Assembly (NCBI GenBank): GCA_022376925.1
Contig: JAIOJX010000005.1
Location: forward strand, 155,759,501-155,823,500
Reading direction: 5' to 3'
Source of the DNA: Tragulus kanchil
Lineage: Eukaryota > Chordata > Mammalia > Artiodactyla > Tragulidae
Length of the DNA stretch: 64,000 bases
Shown: one piece after another, positions 47,108 to 58,896 of the stretch
How positions within the stretch are numbered: position 1 is the first letter of the stretch
How the letters are laid out: every line of letters begins with the position of its first letter
Notes under the pieces: model-generated
Told to the model about the DNA's origin: nothing
Seen by the model: only the letters and a program-made list of their open reading frames with translations
Databases searched by the model: none
Translations under genes and position numbers: made by a program

Positions 47108-47674
47108 TTGAATCTAGATGTGCTACTCTTAACTCCCAACAAAAGCATCATAACAGGTGTCTTGGCCTCACCTCTTGCCTCCTTTTAATCACAGACTGTC
47201 AATGTGAAAGTCAGGTCATGCCATTTACATGCTCAGAACAAGCTAATGGCTTCCTACTGCACATGGAATTTTCTGGAAGAGACTAAACAAGGCAATTTAG
47301 TGTTTAGGATGCACATTAGGAGTACCTTCAGGATGGACATCTTTGGGGAAGGAAGGAAGCAAGGTGGAGTAGAAGGGGAAGTTAAGCCACAGTGCAGATT
47401 GAGCCAACAACAGCTGAATCTCACAAGAATTGTGGGCAACTCCCTTCAGGGGTATTCATGTTTCTGTAGCATCCCCCAGCCACTTGCATTGACAGTCCCA
47501 GGAACAGAAGATACAGACCTGAGGGCTTTCCCTCTTCTGATTCCCTTCCTTCTCATTACCCCAGGGCTATGTCATACCAACTGACAGGACAATATGGCCA
47601 TTGTCTCATTAATTGTCTGATTTCATGTCACCGTGGCAATTAAATGTTTCTGTATTCCTATCCCACAGCTTTAG

Positions 47675-47880
47675 GAAAATATTAGTTTAATGTATTAAGA
47701 GGAAAGTAATTAAATATTTGTTCTTGGGTAATTGTATATAAACTGCATGACAATTGAGCTGGTGATGTAATTAGTGAATCTTAATTGGAGGCCCTCTTAC
47801 AATCAACGTTTAATTTACTAACAACTGTTGTGGCTTAAGAGCAAATTAAATGCTTGTCATTGGCCTTCCACACCCATTAC
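47675..47880. other. AT-rich stretch with TAAT motifs, possible conserved non-coding element
   Basis: Dense in homeodomain-type TAAT/ATTA cores (for example 'gatgtaattagtgaatctta', 'cgtttaatttactaacaact') with no repeat signature. Possible regulatory DNA. This is inference from composition only. Confidence 0.25.
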
Positions 47881-49965
47881 TTGCAGAGTCAGCCTTTTTA
47901 TGGCTGGCTGCGGGGGAAGCCTTCTCTGCTGTCAGCTGGCCACGTGACCTCTAGAAAGTCTTGTCCCCTGACTGGAACTTGGTCTTATTATCTGCAAGTT
48001 TGGAGCCTTGGAAAGGAAAGCAGTGAGGGGTAATGTATATTGAGCACCTATAGTGAGTCCGATATGCAACTCATAAACTCACGTGGCAACCACAAGAGGA
48101 TAGTTCATTATCTGTGTTCTAAGCACACAGTTTAGCTCTGATGCGGGTAACTCATTGAGTCCCAATAATGACCCTATTCTTAGATGCTGATTTTTGTTTT
48201 CTTCATTTTACAGAAAAGGAAACTGAAACACAGTAAACTGCTCAAGAAGTAGAGATGCAGTGCCAGAACCCATTTGTCCTCAGGTAAAGCTATTATGCCT
48301 CATGACAATTTCTAGATTCTCTTCTATCTCAAAGCATCTACTTGACCCAGTCCTCCAGACACCAGATCCCTCTATCCCATTGCCTCTATCTATGCCTCCC
48401 TGGCATGAAGCCCTTTGTGTAGTTGAATCTCTGGCTTTGACCTTTTCTGGCACCAGTGTTGTCCTGCCTCACCAGTCCCTGCATTCCTCCTCGATCTGTC
48501 AGGATGAGCTAGAGGGTGCTGTGCTAAGATCGCCGAATCTAAGTGACTTTTACAACAGAGGGTTTTTTTTTCTCACTCATGTACATGTTCACTGTGGGAA
48601 CTATGGACACATGACACGTTTCATCCTCTTTTCTGGACTTCCAGCTGTCCACTTATGGCTCATCCCCTCAATACCTGGAAAACAGAATAAAGTATTTCTT
48701 TACAATTTCCAGCATCTCCTTACATGATACCTCACTCTCCTGCTCTCTTGGACTTCTTCCTTCTCTGCCTCCTCCCTCTTCCCAAATTTCTGGTTTCATT
48801 CTGCCCACGCCCTCCATAATTAAGGCTGGGAAGGTCCCATCAGTTCTTTCTTTATCTTGTAAGGGTTATGATGGACAGTGCGGAGGCCCTCTTACAATCA
48901 ACGTTTAATTTACTAACAACTGTTGTGGCTTAAGAGCAAATTAAATGCTTGTCATTGGCCTTCCACACCCATTACTTGCAGAGTCAGCCTTTTATGGCTG
49001 GCTGCGGGAAGCCTTCTCTGCTGTCAGCTGGCCACGTGACCTCTAGAAAGTCTTGTCCCCTGACTGGAACTTGGTCTTATTATCTGCAAGTTTGGAGCCT
49101 TGGAAAGGAAAGCAGTGAGGGGTAATGTATATTGAGCACCTATAGTGAGTCCGATATGCAACTCATAAACTCACGTGGCAACCACAAGAGGATAGTTCAT
49201 TATCTGTGTTCTAAGCACACAGTTTAGCTCTGATGCGGGTAACTCATTGAGTCCCAATAATGACCCTATTCTTAGATGCTGATTTTTGTTTTCTTCATTT
49301 TACAGAAAAGGAAACTGAAACACAGTAAACTGCTCAAGAAGTAGAGATGCAGTGCCAGAACCCATTTGTCCTCAGGTAAAGCTATTATGCCTCATGACAA
49401 TTTCTAGATTCTCTTCTATCTCAAAGCATCTACTTGACCCAGTCCTCCAGACACCAGATCCCTCTATCCCATTGCCTCTATCTATGCCTCCCTGGCATGA
49501 AGCCCTTTGTGTAGTTGAATCTCTGGCTTTGACCTTTTCTGGCACCAGTGTTGTCCTGCCTCACCAGTCCCTGCATTCCTCCTCGATCTGTCAGGATGAG
49601 CTAGAGGGTGCTGTGCTAAGATCGCCGAATCTAAGTGACTTTTACAACAGAGGGTTTTTTTTTCTCACTCATGTACATGTTCACTGTGGGAACTATGGAC
49701 ACATGACACGTTTCATCCTCTTTTCTGGACTTCCAGCTGTCCACTTATGGCTCATCCCCTCAATACCTGGAAAACAGAATAAAGTATTTCTTTACAATTT
49801 CCAGCATCTCCTTACATGATACCTCACTCTCCTGCTCTCTTGGACTTCTTCCTTCTCTGCCTCCTCCCTCTTCCCAAATTTCTGGTTTCATTCTGCCCAC
49901 GCCCTCCATAATTAAGGCTGGGAAGGTCCCATCAGTTCTTTCTTTATCTTGTAAGGGTTATGATG
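47787..49965. repeat. Tandem duplication 18 (unit ~1093 bp)
   Basis: Copy A is 47787-48881 and copy B 48882-49965. Early in copy B runs are shortened ('gcctttttatgg' to 'gccttttatgg', 'gcgggggaag' to 'gcgggaag'). A 155-codon open frame at 48260-48727 recurs at 49352-49819. It has no domain that I recognise. Confidence 0.92.
48037..48252 (-). mobile_element. MIR SINE
   Basis: 'tattgagcacctatagtgag', 'aagaggatagttcattatct', then 'cattttacagaaaaggaaac' follow the minus-strand MIR from 3' to core. Repeated at about 49129-49344. Confidence 0.65.
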
Positions 49966-51807
49966 GTTCTTACCATTTGGGAGCAGACTCTGGGCTATCA
50001 GAGATTTCAGAGGGTATCATCTGTCAGGGGGGTAAGTGTCTCTCCTTGGATGATAATGGTGATAAGTTCGATCCACAGCCATGGATGCATCACCTTTACC
50101 TCCCTTCCTGCCAATCAGAGTGAGGATGGGGAGGAATAAAACATAAAGAGGATGAAGGGGTCAGAGACGGCTGTCAGCTGTTCCTCAGCTATTCCCTTCA
50201 ACCCTAACCCCAGTCTTCACCCTGTTGCTCCTTTCCTCTTAACTTCTTTCTCTTACATTCAGTATGGTACCCCTTCCCATTCCCTTTGGTCTTTATTTTG
50301 GCCTTATACTCGCCCTCATCCTGCCAGTTCCCTTGATTTTATTCTCCATGATGCCCTTCAATCATCTCCGTTTTTTTTCTTCCTGTGTCCCTCTCCTTAT
50401 CATTAATGGGGGTAATTCTGGGAGACAGGTGGCAGGAACAGAGAACTTCCGTTCTTGCCCCAGTGGAGTCACTAACTGGCAACACGATGCTGACAGAGGC
50501 TCCAAGGGCAATTTTATGTATCATTTTTTTAAATCATGTATTTAGTTTTATCATTTTATTTATTCATTTATGTTTGACAGTGCTGGGACTTTTTCTCTAG
50601 TTGTGGTCAGTGGGGGCTCCTCTCTAGTTGGGGTGCATGGGCTTCTCATGGCAGTGGCTTCTCTTGTTGGGGAGCACAGGCTTTAGTAGTTGCAGTACAT
50701 GAGGGCTCAGTAGCTCGCCGAATCTAAGTGACTTTTACAACAGAGGGTTTTTTTTTCTCACTCATGTACATGTTCACTGTGGGAACTATGGACACATGAC
50801 ACGTTTCATCCTCTTTTCTGGACTTCCAGCTGTCCACTTATGGCTCATCCCCTCAATACCTGGAAAACAGAATAAAGTATTTCTTTACAATTTCCAGCAT
50901 CTCCTTACATGATACCTCACTCTCCTGCTCTCTTGGACTTCTTCCTTCTCTGCCTCCTCCCTCTTCCCAAATTTCTGGTTTCATTCTGCCCACGCCCTCC
51001 ATAATTAAGGCTGGGAAGGTCCCATCAGTTCTTTCTTTATCTTGTAAGGGTTATGATGGTTCTTACCATTTGGGAGCAGACTCTGGGCTATCAGAGATTT
51101 CAGAGGGTATCATCTGTCAGGGTGATAAATGTCTCTCCCTTGATGATAATGATGATAAGTTCGATCCACAGCCATGGATGCATCACCTTTACCTCCCTTC
51201 CTGCCAATCAGAGTGAGGATGGGGAGGAATAAAACATAAAGAGGATGAAGGGGTCAGAGACGGCTGTCAGCTGTTCCTCAGCTATTCCCTTCAACCCTAA
51301 CCCCAGTCTTCACCCTGTTGCTCCTTTCCTCTTAACTTCTTTCTCTTACATTCAGTATGGTACCCCTTCCCATTCCCTTTGGTCTTTATTTTGGCCTTAT
51401 ACTCGCCCTCATCCTGCCAGTTCCCTTGATTTTATTCTCCATGATGCCCTTCAATCATCTCCGTTTTTTTTCTTCCTGTGTCCCTCTCCTTATCATTAAT
51501 GGGGGTAATTCTGGGAGACAGGTGGCAGGAACAGAGAACTTCCGTTCTTGCCCCAGTGGAGTCACTAACTGGCAACACGATGCTGACAGAGGCTCCAAGG
51601 GCAATTTTATGTATCATTTTTTTAAATCATGTATTTAGTTTTATCATTTTATTTATTCATTTATGTTTGACAGTGCTGGGACTTTTTCTCTAGTTGTGGT
51701 CAGTGGGGGCTCCTCTCTAGTTGGGGTGCATGGGCTTCTCATGGCAGTGGCTTCTCTTGTTGGGGAGCACAGGCTTTAGTAGTTGCAGTACATGAGGGCT
51801 CAGTAGC
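49622..51807. repeat. Tandem duplication 19 (unit 1093 bp)
   Basis: Copy A is 49622-50714 and copy B 50715-51807. Copy A is cut inside a CHR-2-like SINE. The copies differ in a cluster near 50030 and 51120 ('caggggggtaagtgtc' against 'cagggtgataaatgtc'). 49622-49965 also belongs to duplication 18, giving three copies (48531, 49622, 50715). Confidence 0.92.
50547..50713 (-). mobile_element. CHR-2-like SINE, truncated at duplication join
   Basis: Contains 'cagtgctgggactttttctc' to 'catgagggctcagtagct', then stops where copy B begins. Complete copy at 51640-51953. Confidence 0.8.
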
Positions 51808-51953
51808 TGCAGTTCTTGGGGCCGAGAGCAGAGTCTCAACAGTCAGGGCACATGGGTTTAGTTGTGCATGTGGGATCTTTCCAAGCCAGGGTTCAACCCC
51901 TGTCTCCTACACTGGCAGGCAGATTCTTAACCACTGAGCCACCAAGGAAGCCC
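51640..51953 (-). mobile_element. CHR-2-like SINE, complete
   Basis: Runs from the A-rich tail through 'gggcttctcatggcagtggc' to 'gccaccaaggaagccc'. Typical artiodactyl tRNA-derived SINE. Confidence 0.85.
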
Positions 51954-51956
51954 TTA

Positions 51957-52125
51957 ATTATTTATTTTTAAATTCATGGATTGTTTGACTGTGCTCCTTT
52001 TTAGTTGAAACATGCGGAATCTTTAATTGCAGCATGTGGGATCAAGTACCCTGACTAGAGATCAAACCCGAGGCCCCTGCATTGGAAATTTGGAATCTTG
52101 ACCACTGGACCATCAGGGAAGTCCC
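51957..52125 (-). mobile_element. CHR-type SINE, second in tandem
   Basis: 'gtttgactgtgctccttttt', 'aattgcagcatgtgggatca', 'ggaccatcagggaagtccc'. Lies directly beside the previous SINE in the same orientation, as when a new copy enters an older copy's A-tail. Confidence 0.82.
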
Positions 52126-52140
52126 AGGGACAATTTTAGA

Positions 52141-52237
52141 GTCTCTCTTGTCCACTGCTTTAACTTAGCACCCAACCTGGCACATAGTAGGTAGTCAACC
52201 ATTGTTTCTAGGATACGTGAATAGCTGAATGAATGGC
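52141..52237 (+). mobile_element. L2 3' end fragment
   Basis: 'caacctggcacatagtaggt' followed by 'tagctgaatgaatgg' is the usual L2 terminus. Confidence 0.55.
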
Positions 52238-52329
52238 TCGAGGATGTTTCCTCTAAAAGGCTCTCCAAAGACCCTCTCAGCTCTGAGGTCCTGCCATTCT
52301 ATGTGATTCTATAAAGTTCCCACTTCTAG

Positions 52330-52800
52330 ACTGTCTTTTGGGACTGACAAGGCAGAGATACTAACTCAAATAGCAGTAAATGTGCAAGTGATTTTATACC
52401 TAATTGACAAACTAAATACAGATAAATCACCAGGACCAGATGGTATTCACTCTAAAACAGTGAAGGAAGTCGAGGGTGAAATTGGGGAATTGTTGGCCAA
52501 AACATGTGAGTGTTCATCACAAAGGGACATGGTGCTGAAGAGCTGGAGAGTGGGGCTGTGCCTCCACAAAGACCCTGGGAGCTTCAACAGTGAGATTGGC
52601 TGTGAAATCAGGCACATGATCCAAATTTAGACTAAAGAGAAGCAGTGCTAGCAAAAGCTACATACCAGCAAGGAAGGCTCCTTGGTTCAGTATGAGCAAA
52701 TCATTCCTGGCAAAACCTTCTAGGATTATGTGTGGGGAGACATATGGATAGTGGCAGGGGACCCAGCAGAGGAAATGAATTGATGCTCTCTGAATTATAT
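52330..52800 (+). pseudogene. CR1/L3-like LINE reverse transcriptase relic
   Basis: A plus-strand open frame (52382-52630, 82 codons) contains NTDKSPGPDGIHSKTVKEV, the conserved early RT block of CR1/L3 LINEs (family pattern 'KSPGPDGIHPRVLKEL'). An acidic/leucine stretch and SWR follow as in the family. Downstream sequence to about 52800 keeps weak resemblance but with frameshifts and stops. This LINE clade has long been inactive in placental mammals, so it is an ancient relic. Confidence 0.75.
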
Positions 52801-53430
52801 GCTAAAATCTATAGAAAATGAAAAACCAAACCATCTGAGATCAGCTGTCTTAGAAGAAATTCTGATTTAAGATAGGACACTTGTCTGGGACTGATAATAA
52901 TTTATGATCCCAAAGGTTATTTCAACTTCTCAAAGACACTCTTGAAAGGTTGATCTTTACAACAACCTTGTAAAAAGTGTGGAACATTTTTTATTGGCTG
53001 TCACTTGAGAAGTGACACTGAGAAAATAAATGACTTGCCCAGGTCCTCTACTCCTTCAGTTCTCTGCTGTATTATCTCTAGGGTAAGAAGTACCGATACA
53101 GAAGTGGTCACATCTCCATGAACTTGCTTGCCATTGAAACAGGCAAAGCAACAATGTCCCTGTCTCATTGCCACCTTCCAGATCTCCCATGAGTCCATCT
53201 AGTGTTTGGGGGGTGGGAGGTGCTAATTTGCATCCAGAATCCTAGCTGCAAGGGAGTCTGGGAAAAGCCAGTTTTAAGCTTTCTAGCCTTTGCAGTAAAG
53301 GAAGAAAATACTAGCAATTGAAAATGAATGCTGAGGGCCAATTATCTGTATGTACTGTACTCTGTGAAAAAGGAGGGGACCTTCCAAGAAGAGGCAAAGG
53401 CTTACCAAAGGAGATTAGCAAAGATCACAG
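52801..53430. other. Unrecognised sequence
   Basis: No gene or repeat recognised with confidence. Confidence 0.4.
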
Positions 53431-53755
53431 TGCTATCGATTGAATGTTTTTGTCGTTCCCCAGAATCCACAGGTTAAAGCCTAACCCCAAAAGTGATGGT
53501 ATGAGGAGGTGGGGCCTTTGGGAAGTGTTTAGGTCATGAAGGTGGAGCTCTCATGCATCAGTGCTCTTATAAAAGGGACTCGAAAAAAAAAAAAAAAAGA
53601 GAGAGAGAGCTCTGTCTTGATTTCCACTATGGGTGGTCACAGCCAGAATATGGCTGTCTGTGAATAAGGAAGCTGCTGAAGCTGCTTATTTCTTGATCTT
53701 GAACTTTCAAGTCTCCAGAACCATGAGAAATAAATAATTACTATTCACTAGGCAC
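53431..53755 (+). mobile_element. MST/MLT1-like (ERVL-MaLR) solo LTR
   Basis: Starts TGCTATCGATTGAATGTTTT, has 'tgaggaggtggggcctttgg', a TATA-like 'gctcttataaaagggac', and ends with 'ctccagaaccatgagaaata' including an AATAAA-type signal. An A16-(GA)n tract sits at 53583-53609. A solo LTR without internal coding sequence. Confidence 0.72.
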
Positions 53756-54277
53756 ACAGACTAAGGCGTGGAAATTAGAAGCATCCCAGCCCCTTGGCAT
53801 GACTGTGCCAGTCAGTGGTCAGTCAAAGGGCTCAATCAGTGGGCACTTTCTCTGCCCCTCACCTCACCTCCCTTCTGAGAAATACTGACAGTAGACCTTG
53901 TCCCATGGAGAAGTGCTGAAGGGGGAGGGGTGGATTTCTTGCAACCAGTCACCTATCACTACTGTCCCCCGGGAACTGGGAGAGAGAGCTGATAGGAGCA
54001 GAAGAGGGAGGACATGCTGTGACAGCAAGTCACCGCAGTCTTCCCTAACCCACCCACGTGGGGCTCTCTGCACCTCAGAGAGGAACAAATAAACACAGGG
54101 CACGTACATTATTAAGTGTAATTACATTGTTACTTATAGGTTCAGTTAAATACTCTGGACATTTTTATAACATAATTTGAGGTGTGATGCGTGCAGCAAC
54201 AGCATTAACCTTTAATCACAGTTCTTTCCCTTCGAAATTCAGTAATGACCCTATTAATTAGTAATGAAATGATTAAA
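53756..54277. other. Unrecognised sequence, AT-rich right half
   Basis: 54100-54290 is rich in TAAT cores ('gtgtaattacattgttactt', 'ctattaattagtaatgaaat') without repeat hallmarks. Possible conserved regulatory DNA, judged on composition alone. Confidence 0.25.
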
Positions 54278-56482
54278 TAGGAATAGAAGCTATCAGATCA
54301 TGATTCCTCTCCCTGGACCCACTCCCTAGATTTAAAGGTGGCCCTTTGACCTTCCTCCCTAAAGAAAACACATCTCAGGATGTGGGTGTGTATCTTAGGG
54401 GGAGAGATGTTGAATTTTCTGCAGCCTCTGCTCTCCCAGAGCACAGGGTAGAAAAATAGATAGAACGAGCATTGCATAATCAGGGATGTGCAGTGTTCAG
54501 TCTTGGCATGTTTACCTGTTCCTTGGGTTATTGGTAATTGTCCCTTCTGGGTACCAGATTTGGGAATAAAAGGACACGAGCTAGGCAGTTCTGGGGGGCA
54601 CTAATGCTGAGATCAGCTCAGCCCTGACCATTTCCTTCTCATTGCCTGCTCCCACTTCCAAATGCCCCCCATCCCCCAAGAATCTCAATGGGCTTTTAGA
54701 GAATCCATTCACTGTCCACCTTCTGTGATATCTGAGGCCCCCATTCTGTGCTTCCAAACCATCTGATCATCACCCACCACTTGCCCCTGTGGTCCCATTC
54801 TGGTGCACTTCTTCCCGTCATGTATCAGGAGACATGGGAAACACTGAGGATGAAGCAAAGATTACTGCTCTCGGGGATTTGGTCAAACCTTGTTATATGC
54901 TGTGTTGCAGTCATTGTACTCCTACAGTAACTGACATATTAAGAATTACAGTAGAAGAGCATGGTCTAGGGGAAGCTCAGAGGAGAGGCAGTTGACTCAG
55001 CTCGGGTGGCATGGAGGGCTTCCTGGAGAAGATGACACCCAAGCTGAGTCTTTTAGGATAAGTAAAGCTAACAAATGGAGAAACACTCTGGGATGGGTGT
55101 TCCAAGCATAGGATCCTGAGTGATGATACAGGGTGAAAAATTGTCCCTTGTTGCCCCTCTGGATCCTTAATTCAATAGAATACACCATGAACTACCCTAT
55201 ACCATATTGCTCACCTGTATTTGTGGAAGTTGTCTCAGACTCAGCTCACTGGCCCCCTGATTCCAGTTGCCTACTGTTAAGTCTGGCTTTGATTCAGGAT
55301 CTCGCTCTGGCCCCTGTACCCTCAGTGCCTGTATCAGACTCTCTGGTCAGGAACTCATGGTTACCTTCCATGTCTCCCACCAGGGTTAGGAATAGAAGCT
55401 ATCAGATCATGATTCCTCTCCTGGAGATTTAAAGGTGGCCTTTGACCTTCCTCCCTAAAGAAAACACATCTCAGGATGTGGGTGTGTATCTTAGGGAGAG
55501 ATGTTGAATTTTCTGCAGCCTCTGCTCTCCCAGAGCACAGGGTAGAAAAATAGATAGAACGAGCATTGCATAATCAGGGATGTGCAGTGTTCAGTCTTGG
55601 CATGTTTACCTGTTCCTTGGGTTATTGGTAATTGTCCCTTCTGGGTACCAGATTTGGGAATAAAAGGACACGAGCTAGGCAGTTCTGGGGGGCACTAATG
55701 CTGAGATCAGCTCAGCCCTGACCATTTCCTTCTCATTGCCTGCTCCCACTTCCAAATGCCCCCCATCCCCCAAGAATCTCAGTGGGCTTTTAGAGAATCC
55801 ATTCACTGTCCACCTTCTGTGATATCTGAGGCCCCCATTCTGTGCTTCCAAACCATCTGATCATCACCCACCACTTGCCCCTGTGGTCCCATTCTGGTGC
55901 ACTTCTTCCCGTCATGTATCAGGAGACATGGGAAACACTGAGGGGATGAAGCAAAGATTACTGCTCTCGGGGATTTGGTCAAACCTTGTTATATGCTGTG
56001 TTGCAGTCATTGTACTCCTACAGTAACTGACATATTAAGAATTACAGTAGAAGAGCATGGTCTAGGGGAAGCTCAGAGGAGAGGCAGTTGACTCAGCTCG
56101 GGTGGCATGGAGGGCTTCCTGGAGAAGATGACACCCAAGCTGAGTCTTTTAGGATAAGTAAAGCTAACAAATGGAGAAACACTCTGGGATGGGTGTTCCA
56201 AGCATAGGATCCTGAGTGATGATACAGGGTGAAAAATTGTCCCTTGTTGCCCCTCTGGATCCTTAATTCAATAGAATACACCATGAACTACCCTATACCA
56301 TATTGCTCACCTGTATTTGTGGAAGTTGTCTCAGACTCAGCTCACTGGCCCCCTGATTCCAGTTGCCTACTGTTAAGTCTGGCTTTGATTCAGGATCTCG
56401 CTCTGGCCCCTGTACCCTCAGTGCCTGTATCAGACTCTCTGGTCAGGAACTCATGGTTACCTTCCATGTCTCCCACCAGGGT
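54278..56482. repeat. Tandem duplication 20 (offset 1109 falling to 1096 bp)
   Basis: Copy A is 54278-55386 and copy B 55387-56482. The first ~110 bp of copy B are shortened by about 16 bp ('tcctctccctggacccactc' collapsed to 'tcctctcctggag', 'ggccctttg' to 'ggcctttg', 'aggggga' to 'aggga'). The remainder agrees closely. No gene recognised. Confidence 0.92.
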
Positions 56483-57412
56483 TCCCTGTACCAGCTTTCT
56501 GCCCTCAGTTTCCTCATGATACACACCTTCCCCAGCCCTCCTCCAATGCTGACTTGAGTCCAGTTAGCACAGTCAATTCTGTCCAATGTGAAGCGACAAC
56601 AAAACCATACCAGAGTGTGCCTAAGAACACCCTACACTGCGCTCTGAGCCCATCCAGGCACTCAACTGCCCTCACCCGCACCCTACACCCACATGAATCC
56701 TCAGCCCAACATATCTCTGGAGTCTGCTTTTCTTTCACTCCTTCAGAACTGATCAGACTTACAGAATGTGTCTAGTTTTAGTTAAAATGCATGTTCAGCT
56801 GGTTTACCTGAGAGACCAGCTAAGACAGGCTCAAACAACAAAGATGTTCATTCTTCTCCCACATTAGAGTCTCAGTGAGTGGTCTAGGACCAACAAGGTG
56901 GCCCCATAGTCATTTTGAGCCCAGACTCCTTTCATCTACGTGCTCTGCCACTCAGCATGCAGTTCTCATCTCGTGATCCATGGTGGCTGCCTGACTCCTT
57001 CCCTCCAGGGGATCACAGGGCCCTTCCTTTTAAAAAACATGGTTTGTAATTTGGTGTCACACCATTTCTTTTCACAGACATCAGCACTTAGTCATAAGAT
57101 GAAGGCTGGGAAATTTATGTCGAAAGAGAAAAATGGGTTTGGGGAGACAGCTAACAGGCTCTTCTATCAGCCTTAGGAATTGGCTACTGTGGGCCTCCCG
57201 GGAGTGCTAACAGGATTCCAGGAGGCCTGATCATTATCTGCCTGTGGCCTCTCCACCTCTCTTGCCCACACCAGTCATTCACTCATTCAAAATGTATTGA
57301 GCAGCTACTAAGGGGTGGGCCCTGGGGCTTGGTAACTGATTACCTTGCTCATTGTTAAATGAAAGACAAATGATGGATAACTAATTGCAACATGTGATTG
57401 AAAATGAGAAAT
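56483..57412. other. Unrecognised sequence
   Basis: A short L2/MIR3-like piece lies at about 57280-57345 ('cattcactcattcaaaatgt'). Otherwise nothing recognised. Confidence 0.4.
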
Positions 57413-57589
57413 TTCATTAAGAGGGTGAAGATAAAGTACTACCGAGGTTTAGAGCATGGAGGATTCTTTCTGGAAGGATGAGCGACCCTAACACCTCCAG
57501 AGGAGGTTGCATTTAAGCTGGGCCTTGGAGGTCAAGAAGGACTGGCAGAGTCATACTCTGGAATGGGCAATTTTTCACTTTTCTCTGTA

Positions 57590-57788
57590 TGTATTTATTT
57601 ACTTACTATTTAGCAAGCTAGCTAGCTACATCAGGTCTTAGCTGGCCGAGCTGGGTCTTAGTTGTGGCAAGCGGGATTGTCGATCTTCATTGCAGCATGT
57701 GGAATCTAGTTCCCTGACTAGAGATTGAACCTTGGCTCCCTGCTTCAGGAGTTCAGAGTCATAGTCACTGGACCACTAAGGAAAACCC
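57590..57788 (-). mobile_element. CHR-type SINE
   Basis: 'gagctgggtcttagttgtgg', 'cattgcagcatgtggaatct', 'cactggaccactaaggaaaa' in minus orientation. Repeated at 58698-58896. Confidence 0.82.
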
Positions 57789-58697
57789 TTGCTTTTCTTC
57801 ATAGAGCATTTAGGAAGGCTGTGAGGAGCTCATGTCTTCCTGTAGGTGAAAAACCAGGCACTGCAGAAAGAGGAAAGAGGGACCTCCCTATGTGGCTGCA
57901 GTACCCAGGAGAGAGCTGTCCCCTACTGAAGGAGTTTGGTAAAATTCCAGAATTCAGGCTACATCCTATTGCCAGGTTCTGTGGGGACCTAGACACAGAC
58001 CTCGTCTCAGGGTGTTTATAATCTCTTTAGGGTTTGGAAATTCAGTTGGCAATTGTATGCATTAATAATTGTTAGCTATTTTTTGTTAGCCATTATTATC
58101 CATTATTAATGTTGAGAAGAAAATAAAAAAGAGATGTTTTAAGTGCTTAGAAGGGGGTATAGCTACCCAGGAACAGAAGAGATCCTTGTGGGTTGATTTG
58201 ATCAAGGAACTGGAATTTCAAATGATCCTTGAAGGATGGGTTGGACTTTGAGAAGTAGAAAGGAGCTCATAAGGAATTCAGTGGAAAAAATTAGAAGGGA
58301 GGAAGAGATATTGTTCAAGGAGATGATGGTGTTTTAATTTGTCCCCCCCCCCCCCAAAACAGACTGAAAAGTGACTTGTGTACAAGCAGTTTACATGTGA
58401 GTTCTTCGTATTCTACCCACCCCTTAGTAGCTGCTCAATATATTCTGAATGAGTGAACAACTGGTGGGAGAAGAGTGGCTGAGAGGCTACAGGCAGACAA
58501 TTATACCCACCTCCTTGCAGCTCATTAAGAGGGTGAAGATAAAGTACTACCGAGGTTTAGAGCATGGAGGATTCTTTCTGGAAGGATGAGCGACCCTAAC
58601 ACCTCCAGAGGAGGTTGCATTTAAGCTGGGCCTTGGAGGTCAAGAAGGACTGGCAGAGTCATACTCTGGAATGGGCAATTTTTCACTTTTCTCTGTA

Positions 58698-58896
58698 TGT
58701 ATTTATTTACTTACTATTTAGCAAGCTAGCTAGCTACATCAGGTCTTAGCTGGCCGAGCTGGGTCTTAGTTGTGGCAAGCGGGATTGTCGATCTTCATTG
58801 CAGCATGTGGAATCTAGTTCCCTGACTAGAGATTGAACCTTGGCTCCCTGCTTCAGGAGTTCAGAGTCATAGTCACTGGACCACTAAGGAAAACCC
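58698..58896 (-). mobile_element. CHR-type SINE (second copy)
   Basis: Repeat of 57590-57788 by duplication 21. Confidence 0.82.

Larger units (their letters stand above)
45456..47674. repeat. Tandem duplication 17 (unit ~1114 bp) with run-length losses
   Basis: Copy A is 45456-46569 and copy B 46570-47674. The first ~120 bp of copy B have lost bases mainly from homopolymers ('aactccc' to 'aactcc', 'agctccctc' to 'agctcctc', 'ctgggagccccagg' to 'ctggagccagg'). The rest agrees except single-base losses (46932 T-run, 47320 G-run). Confidence 0.93.

Noticed and set aside
48260..48727. 155-codon open frame, repeated at 49352
   Set aside because: No domain, no splice or promoter context, and it exists twice only because of duplication 18.
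53431..53755. Endogenous retrovirus with genes
   Set aside because: Only a solo LTR-like sequence is visible. No gag, pol or env homology adjoins it.
57610..57640. GCTAGCTAGC palindrome as a regulatory hairpin
   Set aside because: It lies within a SINE and is a short local repeat without further support.
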